From Tricholomella constricta (lineage: Eukaryota > Basidiomycota > Agaricomycetes > Agaricales > Lyophyllaceae), in assembly GCA_013368375.1 (NCBI GenBank), contig JAACJP010000044.1:62001-126000 (forward strand): DNA of 64,000 bases, in the 5' to 3' direction. The translations under genes and the position numbers were made by a program. Under the pieces are notes generated by a model. That model made no database searches and was not told the DNA's origin. It saw nothing but the letters and a program-made list of their open reading frames with translations. This document shows, piece by piece, positions 1 to 11,476 of this stretch (positions within the stretch are counted from its first letter, which is position 1; each line of letters opens with the position of its first letter).

Positions 1-1705
1 TTGTCTTTTACAGGCTGTGTGTGAATGGCGTACCATGATGAGGCCGAGAACTGCGAGTGCAGTCATGAATGCACTACCCTTCTTGCCTAACGCGAGAGCG
101 TATATTTGCACGAACGGTTGGGGGGCACCGAGGGAGAACAGTACGTCGTAGTCAGGAGTGCAGAACAAGAAGAGAATGGTGGTGATGAACCCCATGACAC
201 CGGTAGCGATAGCACTACTGAGGATACCCTTGCCCGCAACCACTCGAGCGTTCTTCGTTTCTTCGGCAATGTGCCCAGCGGCATCAAAGCCAGTCATTGT
301 GCCCGCCGTGAATAGTCTGATTGCCGAATGTCAATGGCCTGCGTGAAATTTTTTATAAAGAAGGGCGTACAAGGACAAAATCCAGTTCCAGCCAGCGGGT
401 GCTCCAGTTCCATTGTCTAGGGAGGTCATTGTGAGTGAAGTCCTTGGACAATCGAGAGTTATCACAGTTATCACGTACAGGTCTGGGTGAAGACTTCACT
501 TGCCGAGCGGAAGCCATAAGTTCTTGATACGCCGATGGGAAGCCAGATAAGGCAGAGGAAGAAGTCGAGCATCATAAGACCAAGGGAGAACTTGAAGATG
601 TAGGAGTAAAGACGGGGTGGGAGATAGTTGATCGCCACGGCGACGAGCAGTAGTCCTTCGGATAATGCCCAAATGAAGGCCCTCCATTTGACATTTTCGT
701 TGGTGATCCCACCGGGGAAGTCGATCTCCCAAACAGCCAACTGGGATACAATGTAGTTTGCGGTCGTCTGCACAGCATATCAGTGCGATGTGCGAAACGC
801 CAGAGGGGTAACTTACCTGGCAATTACCTGCCGTGAAGGTCATCCAGGCGGTGCAAGTCCACCAAGCAACGATGAACCCGACAAAACGAGAGTACTTTGG
901 ACCAGCGCTCTCAGCGGCCCAGATGTAGATAGAACCACTGACGGGCAAAGCTGAGCAAATCTCTGCAAGGATCGCTGCAGTCATCGTCATGAAAACGATC
1001 GTGACCAGGTATGATGACCTAAATAGAGACAGTTAAAAGAAGTGATAATGATAATGGAGGCACAGATAATTACCATATAGCAGCTGGGCCGCCGGCCAAA
1101 ATACCCAGGAAGAGGACGGATCTGGCAGCATGCTTCATTAGATCATGAGCTATCAAGACGGTGTGGGGGTACATACCTTACGCCTCCGATAAAATTCAAT
1201 GCGCAGAAACTAGCGCAAAAGCTTTCGATAAGGTGCCAGCTGCGATGGAGTTGCTGTGACAGAAAATCAGCAACGGTGCAAAGATCGAGGACGAAGCGTA
1301 CCTGTTTATAGCCAAGGTTTTGCTGGATGAAATAGAAAGGTTAGTCTCTCTCGTCAATCCCCCCTGTGGGGTGAGTAGATGGCGATACTGGGGGCTTCCC
1401 TACGCAGGTATAAGCGCTGTTCAGGTTCAAGCGGTATAATCTCAATCCTCTTTAAATTCCACGACTCCTCCCTAGCACATCGATGTGTACAGTAGAGAAA
1501 GAGCCAGTGAAAAGCAAAGAGGATACCCGCAGCCATGTATGCCAGTGTGACCAGACTACATAATGGACATTACCGATAACAGTTCGCGATCGATGCGTAG
1601 GTAAGTCCCAGCTCATGCCCAAAAGGTCATTACCAGCAGCAGCTCGTCTTGATCGATGGAGGCAGCCTCCTCGTGGTCGGTCTTGCGGGTGGACTCTGAG
1701 GACAT
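1..1705 (-). CDS. Amino-acid/GABA-type permease (APC superfamily), 3' end beyond window
   Basis: Plasma- or organelle-membrane amino-acid/polyamine/choline transporter of the fungal APC group, importing an amino acid or GABA-like substrate. The substrate cannot be told from sequence. The spliced product starts MSSESTRK, followed by the family's LGYKQ segment, then SFCALNFIGGVR, the AEICSALPVSGSIYIWAAE helix region and TGFDAAGHIAEETKNA, the signature loop of this family. Several hydrophobic spans follow, and coding runs off the left edge. The first exon is 1634-1705. It is followed by an unusually long 311-nt intron (1323-1633) and then a 21-nt micro-exon (1302-1322) encoding QNLGYKQ. Other introns are about 50-60 nt. 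The start lies only about 180 bp downstream of the eIF5B stop on the same strand, so its promoter must be very short or overlap the eIF5B 3' end. The family call is firm, and the exon 1 join is inferred from reading frame and splice sites. Confidence 0.85.
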
Positions 1706-1887
1706 GGCGGAAGAGCAAGCAAGGAAGGTCCGATTGCTTCGAAAACTTCCACAGGCGATGCCTTTAATAAAAGACGGCTTATATAATACAATTCCGCTTA
1801 TATTCCGCCACTTTGAAATTCGCCCTGACATTCGGCAACGGTGACTCCACAGGAACTTGACAAGGACAAGAACCAGACTGAGAAAGT

Positions 1888-4800
1888 CTACTCGTGAATG
1901 AATCTCTAAGTAATACTGAACCGCTACATTGTTACTCGTCAGTCGGCTGAGCTGAGGAATTGAACTGGCACAACATACCGGCTTGAGTGCTTTGATAAGG
2001 TGCCACTCCTCCATCGAAACATCGGCTTTGAACGAACTCTGAAAAAAAAAATTGACAGGCACCGATGAATTCTTGGCCTTGGCCAGGTACAGATCACGCA
2101 ATATCGTACCTTGAGCACGTCAATACTTTGGCGGCTAATATGGCTGAGGAGCTCGTCCTTGTCGTCGAAGTGCCGACCGAACATTTTCGCGGACTGGTAG
2201 ACGGCATGCTCAATCTTGACCGCCACACCGGCACCCGCCTGCGCCTTCTTGACAATCTACGGTAATTATGTGTGAGTTTCGCGTTCAGAGTAACAAGAAG
2301 AGTTTTACGTCGAAGGTTTTGTGGTTGATTTCGAGTGAGGTTCTAGACAGAAAAGGTTAGTAAAGGCGGAAGGGGAAGTGGCGTAAGCAGACCCACATCT
2401 TTCCAAGAGGGACGATATCTTTCTTTCCAGTCACCGGATCGGTTTTAACAACAGCAAGTGGTGTCCCCACTCGCAATGAGCCATCGAGGATGTCCACACC
2501 CAAGATGATCGGATCGCGTTTACAAAATGCCGCAATGACCCTGAGGCGGCAAGGCCACACGGCCTGGGGCGCAGCATCCTTTCGTTTCGCCTCTGTGATC
2601 TCGTCATTATATGCCTTAAACGAGTCGAATAGATGGTAAATAATATCCGCTGCAAACAGGTCACCATCAGTAACTTCCTACTTCATGGCACTTAAAATGT
2701 ATATTGAGTTACCTTTGAACAAACGGATGCCCATCTCCTCCGCGAGGCGCTCAGCCTCCTTGTCGATGGGGACGTCGAAGCAAAGGATACACGCGAGCTC
2801 CTTTGCCTTCTCCAACATCGTTGCAGCGCGCATGATGTCCTTTTTGTGCACGGGGCCGATGTTGATGCCCGACACAGGGATCTTGCTGACCTTCAGGAAA
2901 TCGAGCAACGCTTCAAGCGAACCAAGAGTCGACGCCTGTACGCAGACACCGCGACCTGACTTGTCAATGCTGTTGAGCAACGTTGTGAGGTCGGACATGA
3001 TTTCCTCCTTCAGGTCATCCTCGTCATCATCGGGTCCTACCACCAGCAGGCGTGAACCTGCGATAGCTTTTTCGAGGTCTGGTGCAGTGATCTTGACTCC
3101 CAACGCGGCTTTGACTTCCTTGTGATGAACATACGCGGACTGCAAAGGGAACAAGATGCGTCAGTTCTTTCTTAGTTGACAAGTGAAAGAGTAAAACGAA
3201 CCTTGATGCGCAGCTCGCGGAGTGGCTGAGGCGTTAGCAGAGCACGCACTTGTGTGACGATGGGACCGTTTAGACCACAGACCACGATCCTGTCACCCTC
3301 TCTCAGGATACCATTCGACAGCACCACGTCGATCGTCGTACCCAAGCCCTCGATGACCTTGACCTCGAGCACAGTACATTCTAGCTCGGACAGGTACATG
3401 AGGCGGTCGCTCATGCGCTGCTGTGTGAGGTTCACCAACAGCATGATCATGTCGGGGACACCTTCTCCGGTGATAGCGGAGGTCGGGACGAGCGAGACGT
3501 TGCGCGCGAAGTTCTTGTTGTCGTAATAGAGGCAGGCGTTAAGCCCCTCTTGAGCGAACGCAAGGATCGTCTTGGCCACTCGGTCTTCAAATTCGCGCTG
3601 CACAGACTTGGACTGCTTCTCGAGCGACTCGCGGAAGGCACCATCAGGTGTGGGGTCCCAGCTATATATGCGGTCAATCTGCGGGTGTAGGGAGCGTTAG
3701 AAACGGGGTCGCGCTTTAATAGGACGAAAGGAGTGTACTTTGTTCAGCGCGACGATGAATGGAGTTTTGCGGTCGCGGAGGAGGCGAAGAGACTCAAGTG
3801 TCTGAGCCTCAAGCCCGTGCTATTTGCGAGATGTGAATTCTGGCACTCCACGTGATATGAGTAGTATGACCGGGACGTACCATGATATCCACAACGAGAA
3901 TAGCAATGTTACAGAGCGAACTGCCACGGGAGCGCAAGTTGGTGAACGACTCGTGTCCAGGGGTATCGATGATCAGCAGACCGGGAATATTATATTCTTG
4001 GCTGCCATCCTGTTCAAGGCGTCAACATGAATTCCAGCAATAGGTCAACAGACGCACTCTGTTCATCACGGTAGTCTTGGTCTTAATTGCATCGACAGGG
4101 AAGTAGGTTGCACCAATCTGCTGTGTGATGCCACCCGCTTCGCCCTCTTGGACGTTCGTTTGGCGAATCTAAAGAACGGACACACAACTGATCTAAGCCT
4201 AGGAAGACGTGCTTAGAACATAACCCGCGTACCTTATCCAAAAGCTTCGTCTTACCCGTGTCGACGTGTCCCAAAATACAGCAAATGGGACTGCGGAGGT
4301 CGTCCTTGCTCCTTGCAGCCAACGCCGCCTCATACGTCTTCTTCCTTCGCTCTGCCGCTTCTGCCTTGCGCTGCATCGCCATCTTCTGCGTCTGTGTCAA
4401 CTCCTCGTCTGAAGAGGACTCCTCCTCCGAGCTGTCTTCGTCCGAGTCCTCCTCCGAATCGTCTGACGAGTCTGAGTCTGACTCAGAGGAATCCTCCTCT
4501 TCTGATTCCTCGTCTTTTGCAGGTGTAGTCTTGGGCGGGGGTGCAGCCTTGGCTACGGGCGTAGGCTTCACTGCCGGTTTCTGAGTGGGTTGTGCTGGTG
4601 AAAAACGTGGAATCAGAAACAATCTCCTAGAAGGAGAGATACAGTAAATACACACCTTTTGGTTGGCCCTTGGGTGCGGGTGCAGCCTTCTTCTCTGTGG
4701 GCGCAGGGGCAGCAGGCTTAGCCTCCTCCTCTTCTTCAGTTGAGGCATCCCAGTCGTCCTTGACGCCGTCCAGCACAGGCGCACTCTCGGCCGGCTTGGC

Positions 4801-6451
4801 CTCCTCTTCTTCCTCACTTGAAGCGTCCCATTCATCCTTCGGCTCTTCCGCGGGCTTGATCTCCTCTTTGGCGGGCTTGACCTCCTCTTTGACGGGCTCA
4901 GGCGACCGAGGTCGAGATTCGGGCGCAGGGGACGCCTCCTTCGAGGCACCCCTAGCCGTGGGGCCTTTCTTCTTGCGATTCCCGTACACGACCTTCTTCG
5001 GCGCCGCGCTGCCAGACGGCTGCTGAAGCCCCTCGATCTGCACACCCGACGCGAGCAGCGCCTGTTTCCGTATCTCGGCCATCTGTTTCTCCTCCTTCTG
5101 CTTCTTGGTTAGAAGCCGCCCCTCCTTCTTCGCGAGCTCCTTCTTCGCCTGGACTCCTTTATTAAACACGCATAGATCAACATAGCGGAGAAAAAACCTA
5201 CCTTCTCCTTGTCCTTCCTCTTCTGGCGCTCCTCCTCCTTTTTGCGTTCCTCTTCCTCAGCCTTCCGTTCCTCCTCCTCGATACGCCGGAGCTCCTCCTC
5301 GTGCAGCCGTTTCGCTTCCTCTTCTATCCGTTTCTTCTCATCCATCAGCGCCCTCAGCGCACTGATGCCGCCCTTCTTCTTCCCTCCAGCAGCAGGCGTC
5401 GGTGCAGGTGCAGGTGCAGCAACAGGCGCTTCGTCCTTCTTCCCTTTCTTCTTCTTCTTCTTCTTCTTGGAGTCACCACCCTCCTCGCCAGCAGCCTCAT
5501 CTCCCTCCTCGTCACTATCATCCTTTGCGGCTGTGGGCGCAGCGGCAGGTTCTTTCTCTGCTTCGGCTTTTTTGGCGGCGGCTTGAGCCTTCTTTTTCGC
5601 CTGCGCGATAAGTGGAAGATTAGTGAAGGCTGATGCTGAGAAAGTATGGAGAGGTTGCACACCTTTTCACGCTCCTTCTTCAGCTTCTCCTTCTCCTTCT
5701 TGGAAAGGACCTTGGGGCCTGCGTCATCGGCCTCTTCGACATCGTCGTCGTTCGGCAAGGTAGCAGATTCCGCAGATGCAGGTGTAGCTTTTTCACTGTC
5801 TAAAAATGTTGTTAGATCGCGCAAATTTAGGAGAGAAAGAGCAAACTCACCTGCTTTCTCCTCCTCGTCGTCGTCTTTGCCCTTCTTACCCTTTCCCTTC
5901 TTATCCTTCTTCTTCTTCTTGTCCTTCACAGGACCCCACTCGTCGTCAAGATCATCAGCTGTGACCGTTATCGGACCTGGGGGCTCACTGGGTGCGTCCC
6001 CATTTTCGCCCTCTCCGAGATCGGCTAGGTCAATAGCACCCTTTTTCGCCTTCTTCTTCTCCTTCTTACCCTTAGTTGCCGTTGCCTTCAGGGTAGACTA
6101 CAGCGATAGTTACATTCCAGTGAGATAGACGATATTTCATGTGATCGATGACGAGTACGCACCATAAGGCCACCAAAGTCCTCTTCCCCTTCCTCTTCCT
6201 CAGCGGGGACGTCATCCGCCATGTTCAGCGCCGCATATCCGGAGAATCCACCCTTGAAGCCATTTCCAGATCCAATGTCCTCATCGTCCGCAGGGGCTAC
6301 TGCAGCGAGCGCATTGGGCTGGACAGTCTCGCCTGCCTTATCCCTGTGGGCAAATGTTATCAATTGAACCATGATATCATATGGCTGAATCGGCGCACCA
6401 GAAGTCATCGTCGCCCTTCTTGCCTTTCTTTCCCTTGTTTTTAGGTGGCAT
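1888..6451 (-). CDS. FUN12: Translation initiation factor eIF5B (IF2-type GTPase)
   Basis: Cytosolic GTPase that promotes 60S subunit joining at the end of translation initiation. The N terminus begins [18 protein letters not shown]. About 500 residues of Lys/Glu-rich low-complexity sequence follow, as in other eIF5B proteins. The G domain has the P-loop GHVDTGKT, switch region [12 protein letters not shown], the DTPGHE G3 motif and NKID G4. It is followed by the beta-barrel domain II, the linker domain with [12 protein letters not shown], and domain IV. The C-terminal end is read as DWxLI-like [12 protein letters not shown], then a 73-nt intron (1906-1978) to a tiny last exon ending RFIHE. 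That last join is the least certain part; without it the frame stays open towards the permease start. An acidic block of about 20 residues occurs twice in tandem (4727-4840). The gene is divergent from ARL2 across about 200 bp. Confidence 0.95.
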
Positions 6452-6651
6452 CTTATGATAGATTGGTCTTGAGGAGGTAGAAGGCGATGCCCAGAGACTC
6501 GGTGCAACTTTGTAACGGACGCGAGGCCTAGAAGTGCCCCGGGTTCCGGACTCCGGACTCCGGATGTCCGAGCTCACGTGGGGCTCGACGGACTACGACT
6601 CGACAAAGTAACCTTGAAAGTACGACGACAACTTACTACACAACGTTCGCG
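6452..6651. promoter_or_regulatory. Short bidirectional promoter between eIF5B and ARL2
   Basis: Only 200 bp separate the two divergent start codons. The interval holds a tandem GGACTCC-type repeat (about 6545-6570) and a CACGTG palindrome at 6575-6580. No clear TATA box is seen. Shared regulation is inferred from the spacing. Confidence 0.45.
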
Positions 6652-7635
6652 ATGGGTCTTCTAACCATTATTCGGAAGAATCGTCAGAAGGAAAAGGAGA
6701 TGCGTATTCTTTTCCTGTATGTTCCTTCGTCAACTCGGTCACAGGCATGATGACATCCTGTCAACTAGTGGGTTGGATAACGCGGGTAAAACAACAATCT
6801 TGAAAAAGCTCAACGGCGAGGACATCAAGGGCATCAGCCCGACGCTTGGGTTCAATATCAAGACCTTCGCGCATGGCAAGTGAGCGCGCCTGTCACTTCA
6901 TCCAGCACATCTCGACATCCGACGCTAATCTCGCATCAAGGTACACACTCAACATCTGTAAGTCCTTCTATTCCATTGAAAGAAACTAACTGAACATGGA
7001 TTCTAGGGGACGTTGGTGGCCAACGCACCTTGCGGCCTTACTGGCGGAATTACTTTGAGCAAACAGACGCGCTCGTCTGGGTCGTCGACTCCACCGACCG
7101 CATGCGCATGGCAGACTGCAAAGAGGAGCTACACGCGCTTCTCACTGAAGATGTAAATAACCGCCCATCTCAACGCACGTCGCACGCGCGCGTGCCAGTC
7201 TCAACTACCATTCTCAACCCTCTCGCTTTGACAGCGTCTCGCAGGCGCATCCCTTCTCGTCTTCGCAAATAAACAAGACTTGCAGGGCTCTCTAAGTGCA
7301 GAAGAGATCCAGCATGTACGTGCCTCCATAATCGACCCGCTGGCCAGCCCTCTGGCCCCTACACTGCGCCCTATCGAGTATTCATTCCTGTCCAAACTCA
7401 CCCTGACGCGTAGACACTCGACCTCCAAGCAATTACGACGCATCACTGGGCGATATGGCCGTGCAGCGCCGTGACGGGAGCCAATCTCATCGAAGGATTG
7501 GATTGGGTCGTGGGTGATGTGGCAGGGAGATTATATTACAGCACCACAACGTCGGCAGCGAAGCCTGCAGAAGGCTCTGGAGCGCGTGGAAAAGAGGAGC
7601 TTCCCGAGGCGAAAACGGAGAAGTTGTGTGATTGA
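6652..7635 (+). CDS. ARL2: ADP-ribosylation factor-like GTPase ARL2
   Basis: Small Ras-superfamily GTPase of the Arl2 type. It acts with tubulin-folding cofactors in microtubule biogenesis (S. cerevisiae CIN4, S. pombe Alp41). The spliced protein starts [20 protein letters not shown] and has the P-loop GLDNAGKT, switch [12 protein letters not shown], switch [24 protein letters not shown] and a final CSAVTGANL, all canonical for ARL2. It is about 200 residues long, with a short acidic C-terminal extension ending KLCD. Gly2 follows the start Met, as in the family. Introns interrupt the P-loop (acceptor just before GLDNAGK), and the exon encoding YTLNI is only 17 nt (6941-6957). The identity is secure. 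The start is fixed by the conserved MGLL N terminus. Confidence 0.95.
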
Positions 7636-8153
7636 GAGCGCAGAGGGAGATTGCGAATGTAGGGTACGTGCTGCGTTTTGTTTTGCTGTCTGCCTGCCTC
7701 GTCGATTGTGCTTATGTCTGTGGTTCACAAGTAGCTCCAGAAAGAGTCGCAAGGGGATTCGAAAAGACTTCCTGTATAGCAGTGTATTAATCATGATCTG
7801 GGATTCTGAGAGCTAGGTGCCAGTATACGGACTCACCTGACTTCACATGCTGTGGCTCTTGGCAGGCGACCCTATTATACGTCTCCTCTCTCGTATCTCG
7901 CCGTCACTACAGTCGAGCCTGACCAAGCGAACCCAATCTCAAAACCACGCGTCCACATTGTTAGAATCCCGAAGAAAATCCCAGCGACTACTTTTACCTC
8001 ACCCGATCCGATTCTTCCTACAGAAAGCCTCAAGTCCAACTCAAAAGCATGCTAATTACGTCTCCTGCCATCTCGGTGACCAAGGCCTTCATTCTGTTCA
8101 GCGGAACGCCGTAAAGCCTCCTTTTTTTCTTTTCCTTCCCCGCGAACGTTGTA

Positions 8154-8384
8154 TTACTTACGGAACTTGAGAAGCTTAGGTTCAAGAGTGTTGAGATTGT
8201 AAAGAGGGTCCGACATGCCTGATAACGTGGAACGTGCAACGCGGGCGTAGTGGATCTCAGCGCCGTCCATAATGCGCATAGAATGGGTATGTGTATGTGC
8301 GGCGTACCACGATGTTTCCATCTTACGCAGTGCCGCCGGTCCGTGGAATGTTCCCGCAACTGCAAGTGCGATTGGAAAGGACAT
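8154..8384 (-). CDS. Possible small conserved-looking protein, unrecognised
   Basis: An open segment starts MSFPIALAVAG at 8384 and reads protein-like through SWYAAHTHTHS, IMDGAEIHYARVARS and MSDPLYNLNTLEPKLLKF. It then meets a good GTAAGT donor just before the in-frame stop. A downstream exon may continue with an open stretch near 8055-7870 that has a hydrophobic run (VVAGIFFGIL), but the join could not be fixed. I do not recognise the family. Composition and the donor site favour a real gene; the lack of a clear upstream promoter and of a second exon argues for caution. Confidence 0.3.
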   Translation of the reverse strand: MSFPIALAVAGTFHGPAALRKMETSWYAAHTHTHSMRIMDGAEIHYARVARSTLSGMSDPLYNLNTLEPKLLKFRK

Positions 8385-9150
8385 GCTCAACAGATTGTCC
8401 TATCTGCACGCACAGCTGAGCTCGGTTCCCAGCATTCGCAGCGCTGCTCGCGTGTGTATTTACGTGTGCGGTCACGGCGGTGCATGCTCTTGTCGAATCA
8501 GGACATGTTCTCGTTGTGCGTGTGTCGTAGGATGCCCGAGTGTGTAAGAGCGGAGGCGCAGCACTATCCGCAATGTAACGGCTTCCGCTTCGACCCTACG
8601 CCCAAGTTCCAAGTCTCGCCGTCCGCGAACTGCGCATCCTCCCGCCTTTTTCTCAAAACACCATTCACACCCACATCCCCACTTCAAATCCGACGTACCC
8701 CCCTTTACCTCCCTCACAGGCTGGGATCGACTAGGGAGGCCTTTCGCCGTCCCCGTGCCGCTCTTCCTCCAATGTCATGTTCCGACCAGCAGGAGTACCT
8801 CCTTTCATTCACCTTCTTACGGCGACTTCCACCACAACTTCAGGCTTGATCAGTATTCTTCGTACAGATTGGAATGGAGTGGATTGGATTGGCATTAACG
8901 TTAATGCTGGGTGACACGATATGCCACACGCAATGCCAGATTGCCTCTTCTTCTTCTGCGCGTTTTCGTCGCGGCGTCGGCGTCTCTGTCTTTGTCAACC
9001 TCGCCTTCGCCTTCGCCTTCTCTTCTGCTCGGGGATCTGGATCCAAGTAATACTTTAATACATTAATTTCGGTCGGCTCGGGCGAGCCGCCCATTGCTTC
9101 TTTTCTTCTTCCCTCTTCCTTTATTACATTTGCACACCGTTCCCCTTTTT

Positions 9151-9290
9151 TCGGTATATATTCCGTCCTTCTGCTGCCCGTGTTCTGTTTGGAATTCCCA
9201 TCCTCACCTCACTCTCTTGTCACCCTGTTCCCTCACGCCGCCGGCCTTCTTGCCAGCGCACTGCTGCCCCGCTGCGTCCTCTGGCTGCTC
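9151..9290 (+). promoter_or_regulatory. TATA-like element with pyrimidine-rich leader
   Basis: TATATA at about 9155-9161 is followed by roughly 120 bp of C/T-rich sequence (CTCACCTCACTCTC and similar). This is the arrangement seen just upstream of fungal start codons, yet no gene follows. It may be a distal promoter giving a long leader for the gene at 11477, or the promoter of a non-coding transcript. Confidence 0.3.
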
Positions 9291-11284
9291 CTAGACCAAA
9301 GTAAACACACACCGTGTATCGCGTGTACGCACCTATGTATAGGCAACTCGACCAACGGCCAAGTTATGTCTACATCTTGAGATCTCCTGCACCTCCAAAG
9401 CTAAAAGCCAAAAGCGCACTGTCATCACGCCGATCAACGGGCACGCACGCCCACGCCCGACAAGCGATAGAAGATGGAGATCCCGCCACAGGGTTCGGGG
9501 CGACGCAGAAAAAGAAAATGAAGCTTTTATGTAGGGTGCGTCCCAGTGCACTGGATTCGGAGAGTCGCCACTCAGTTCTGCGTGTCGCTTCTGCGCCGCA
9601 TCTCTCGTTAGCGAGTGAGTATGATCATCGCCAATCAGATGGTGGCGGACGCCACGCTGACAGATTGTGCTCGATTGGCTTTCGGCTTCTAGTACGCTTG
9701 CTTGCGCATGCTGCATGCCGTAATGTAAAGCGGGGTCCTGTCCTGCTGTACGCCCACGCCTACGCGTCGAGCTCCGTGCCCACGTCCAAGTATTCTCACT
9801 ACGAAATCAGGATCCCCCGACGTCCGCTTGGGGGAATATAACCTCGCATTATCTGTCAGGGTCCAGGAGCCAAAGTGCTAGTACAACTTCCCGTTTGCAC
9901 AAGAGGTCCCCAACCCCGACTGCCGCACTCGCAAGGCTGATCACATCGGGCACAGCGATCGATGGGGGGAAGGGAACTCGGAACGCAGCAGGAGGAGGGT
10001 GAGATCCCCGCCTCCGCGAAGGGTGCACGGGTCTTCGATCTGCACAGCAAGACGGGTGGCGTAGGCAAGCTTTTAGGGTGCACAGTTGCGCCCACTGCGC
10101 CGGGTTCGATGGCACTCCGCCGGGCATGTCGCTCGCCCACCTTGTACGTTTTCTGGACCTTGCAAGGCGAAGTTCGCCGTGCATGTTTGAAGCCTATATT
10201 ACATGATCTTTGACCGCCGTCGGCACATGAGGCTTATGGTGCGGTATTGTTATGACATTATGAATCCTGACAGAAAGAAAACGCTTGGTTACCGACAGGC
10301 CCTTTCCTGTACATCGGCACACGCACGAATGGATTAACTTTTGCATTCCCAAGACATACGATTACGCCGAACACGGAAGTCGCTCGCGCGTTGCGCTGCA
10401 GACAGCGCGCCGGCGGCAAAACTTGAGACAGTTGATTACCGATTCTGCCGCGACGAGTGGCAGCTGTACAGATAGATTCGGGATTCGACGGCTTGAGTGG
10501 TCGGTATTTTCACTTACGCATTTGACTGGTGGCGTATAGGATGCCGAGCCCCGAGCACATACACATATCCATCAACATATACATGCGTCCTGCTCTGGTC
10601 AGTATTTTGGATAGCGGAAAGGGCCCGGGTACTGCAGTCGCCTTCCCCACCGGCTGATGATTCGTTTCGAATTTTGTGATTAATGACAAGTGCGGTTGGT
10701 GACAGAGGTGTGTGATGGGGGTTGAGATTAGGATGGACAGATGGAGGGCGCACGTCGGACGAATGAGGTACAGTGCGCTGATCCATGGACTCTCGCGCGT
10801 AAGAGGATCAACCGCCGTCGGGGGCCGTGGCCATGAAGGGAGACGGATGCTGGTGGTAGAGATCTTGATGTTGTAGAGTACTTACTGGCTGTCATTGCTC
10901 TCGATCACTGTGAACAATCACCGTGGATCTAGCTAAGCCACTGCTGAGCTTGCAACTGGTATGACATGCAAGAAAACATACATAGTATGTTGAGGAGTTA
11001 CTCGAGGTAGTCATGACTATAATTAAAGAGAAATGACGGTCGTATCGCTAAAGACTACGATCGCACATTATGTCGGAGCGTTAGATCCATGGAACGTGAC
11101 GTCCTCGGCGTCGATATGAAGGCCGACAGGGTCGCGGCAGAGTCCTCGGTGATGCCGCGGGCTCGTGGGAAAGGCTGACGTGAGACGGGGCAGGAGGATC
11201 GAGTGCAGAGAAAGGCTGCGATCGTGGAATCCCCGAGAGGAATCCTGGGCGTGGTCGCGAATCCCGAAGACAAGATCTTGACAA

Positions 11285-11476
11285 CACGTGTGGTTGCCTT
11301 ATGGGGGTGGTGGGAATCGCAAGGAGCTGGGATTCTCGACGTGTGCGGATCTGCAAGTACATCTGGATGATGGACGGACACATTCGTGTTCGACCACGGG
11401 AAACCGTCGCGCGTTATAAGGCCCTGCTTAAATCTTCCTCTTTCTTCACTCAGTCCGCTCCCCATCTTCTCTAGCA
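11285..11476 (+). promoter_or_regulatory. Proximal promoter of the CFA-synthase-like gene
   Basis: CACGTG lies at 11285-11290. A TATA-like TTATAAG follows at 11414-11420, then a C/T-rich tract (11434-11476) running to the ATG. Such CT-rich stretches mark transcription starts of well-expressed fungal genes. The role is inferred from position. Confidence 0.5.

Larger units (their letters stand above)
7636..11476. other. Long gene-poor interval (3.8 kb) upstream of the methyltransferase gene
   Basis: No confident gene was found in 3.8 kb, which is far larger than most other gaps in the window. It holds a possible short minus-strand coding segment near 8.15-8.38 kb, a TATA-like element with a pyrimidine-rich stretch near 9.15-9.29 kb, and many short open frames with no protein-like composition. 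It could be a long 5' regulatory region or untranslated leader of the downstream gene, a non-coding transcript locus, or a site of decayed genes. Confidence 0.5.

Noticed and set aside
8250..8849. 199-codon plus-strand open frame
   Set aside because: Cys/Arg-rich with no domain-like order, no introns, and in competition with a more protein-like minus segment; typical of chance frames in GC-rich spacer.
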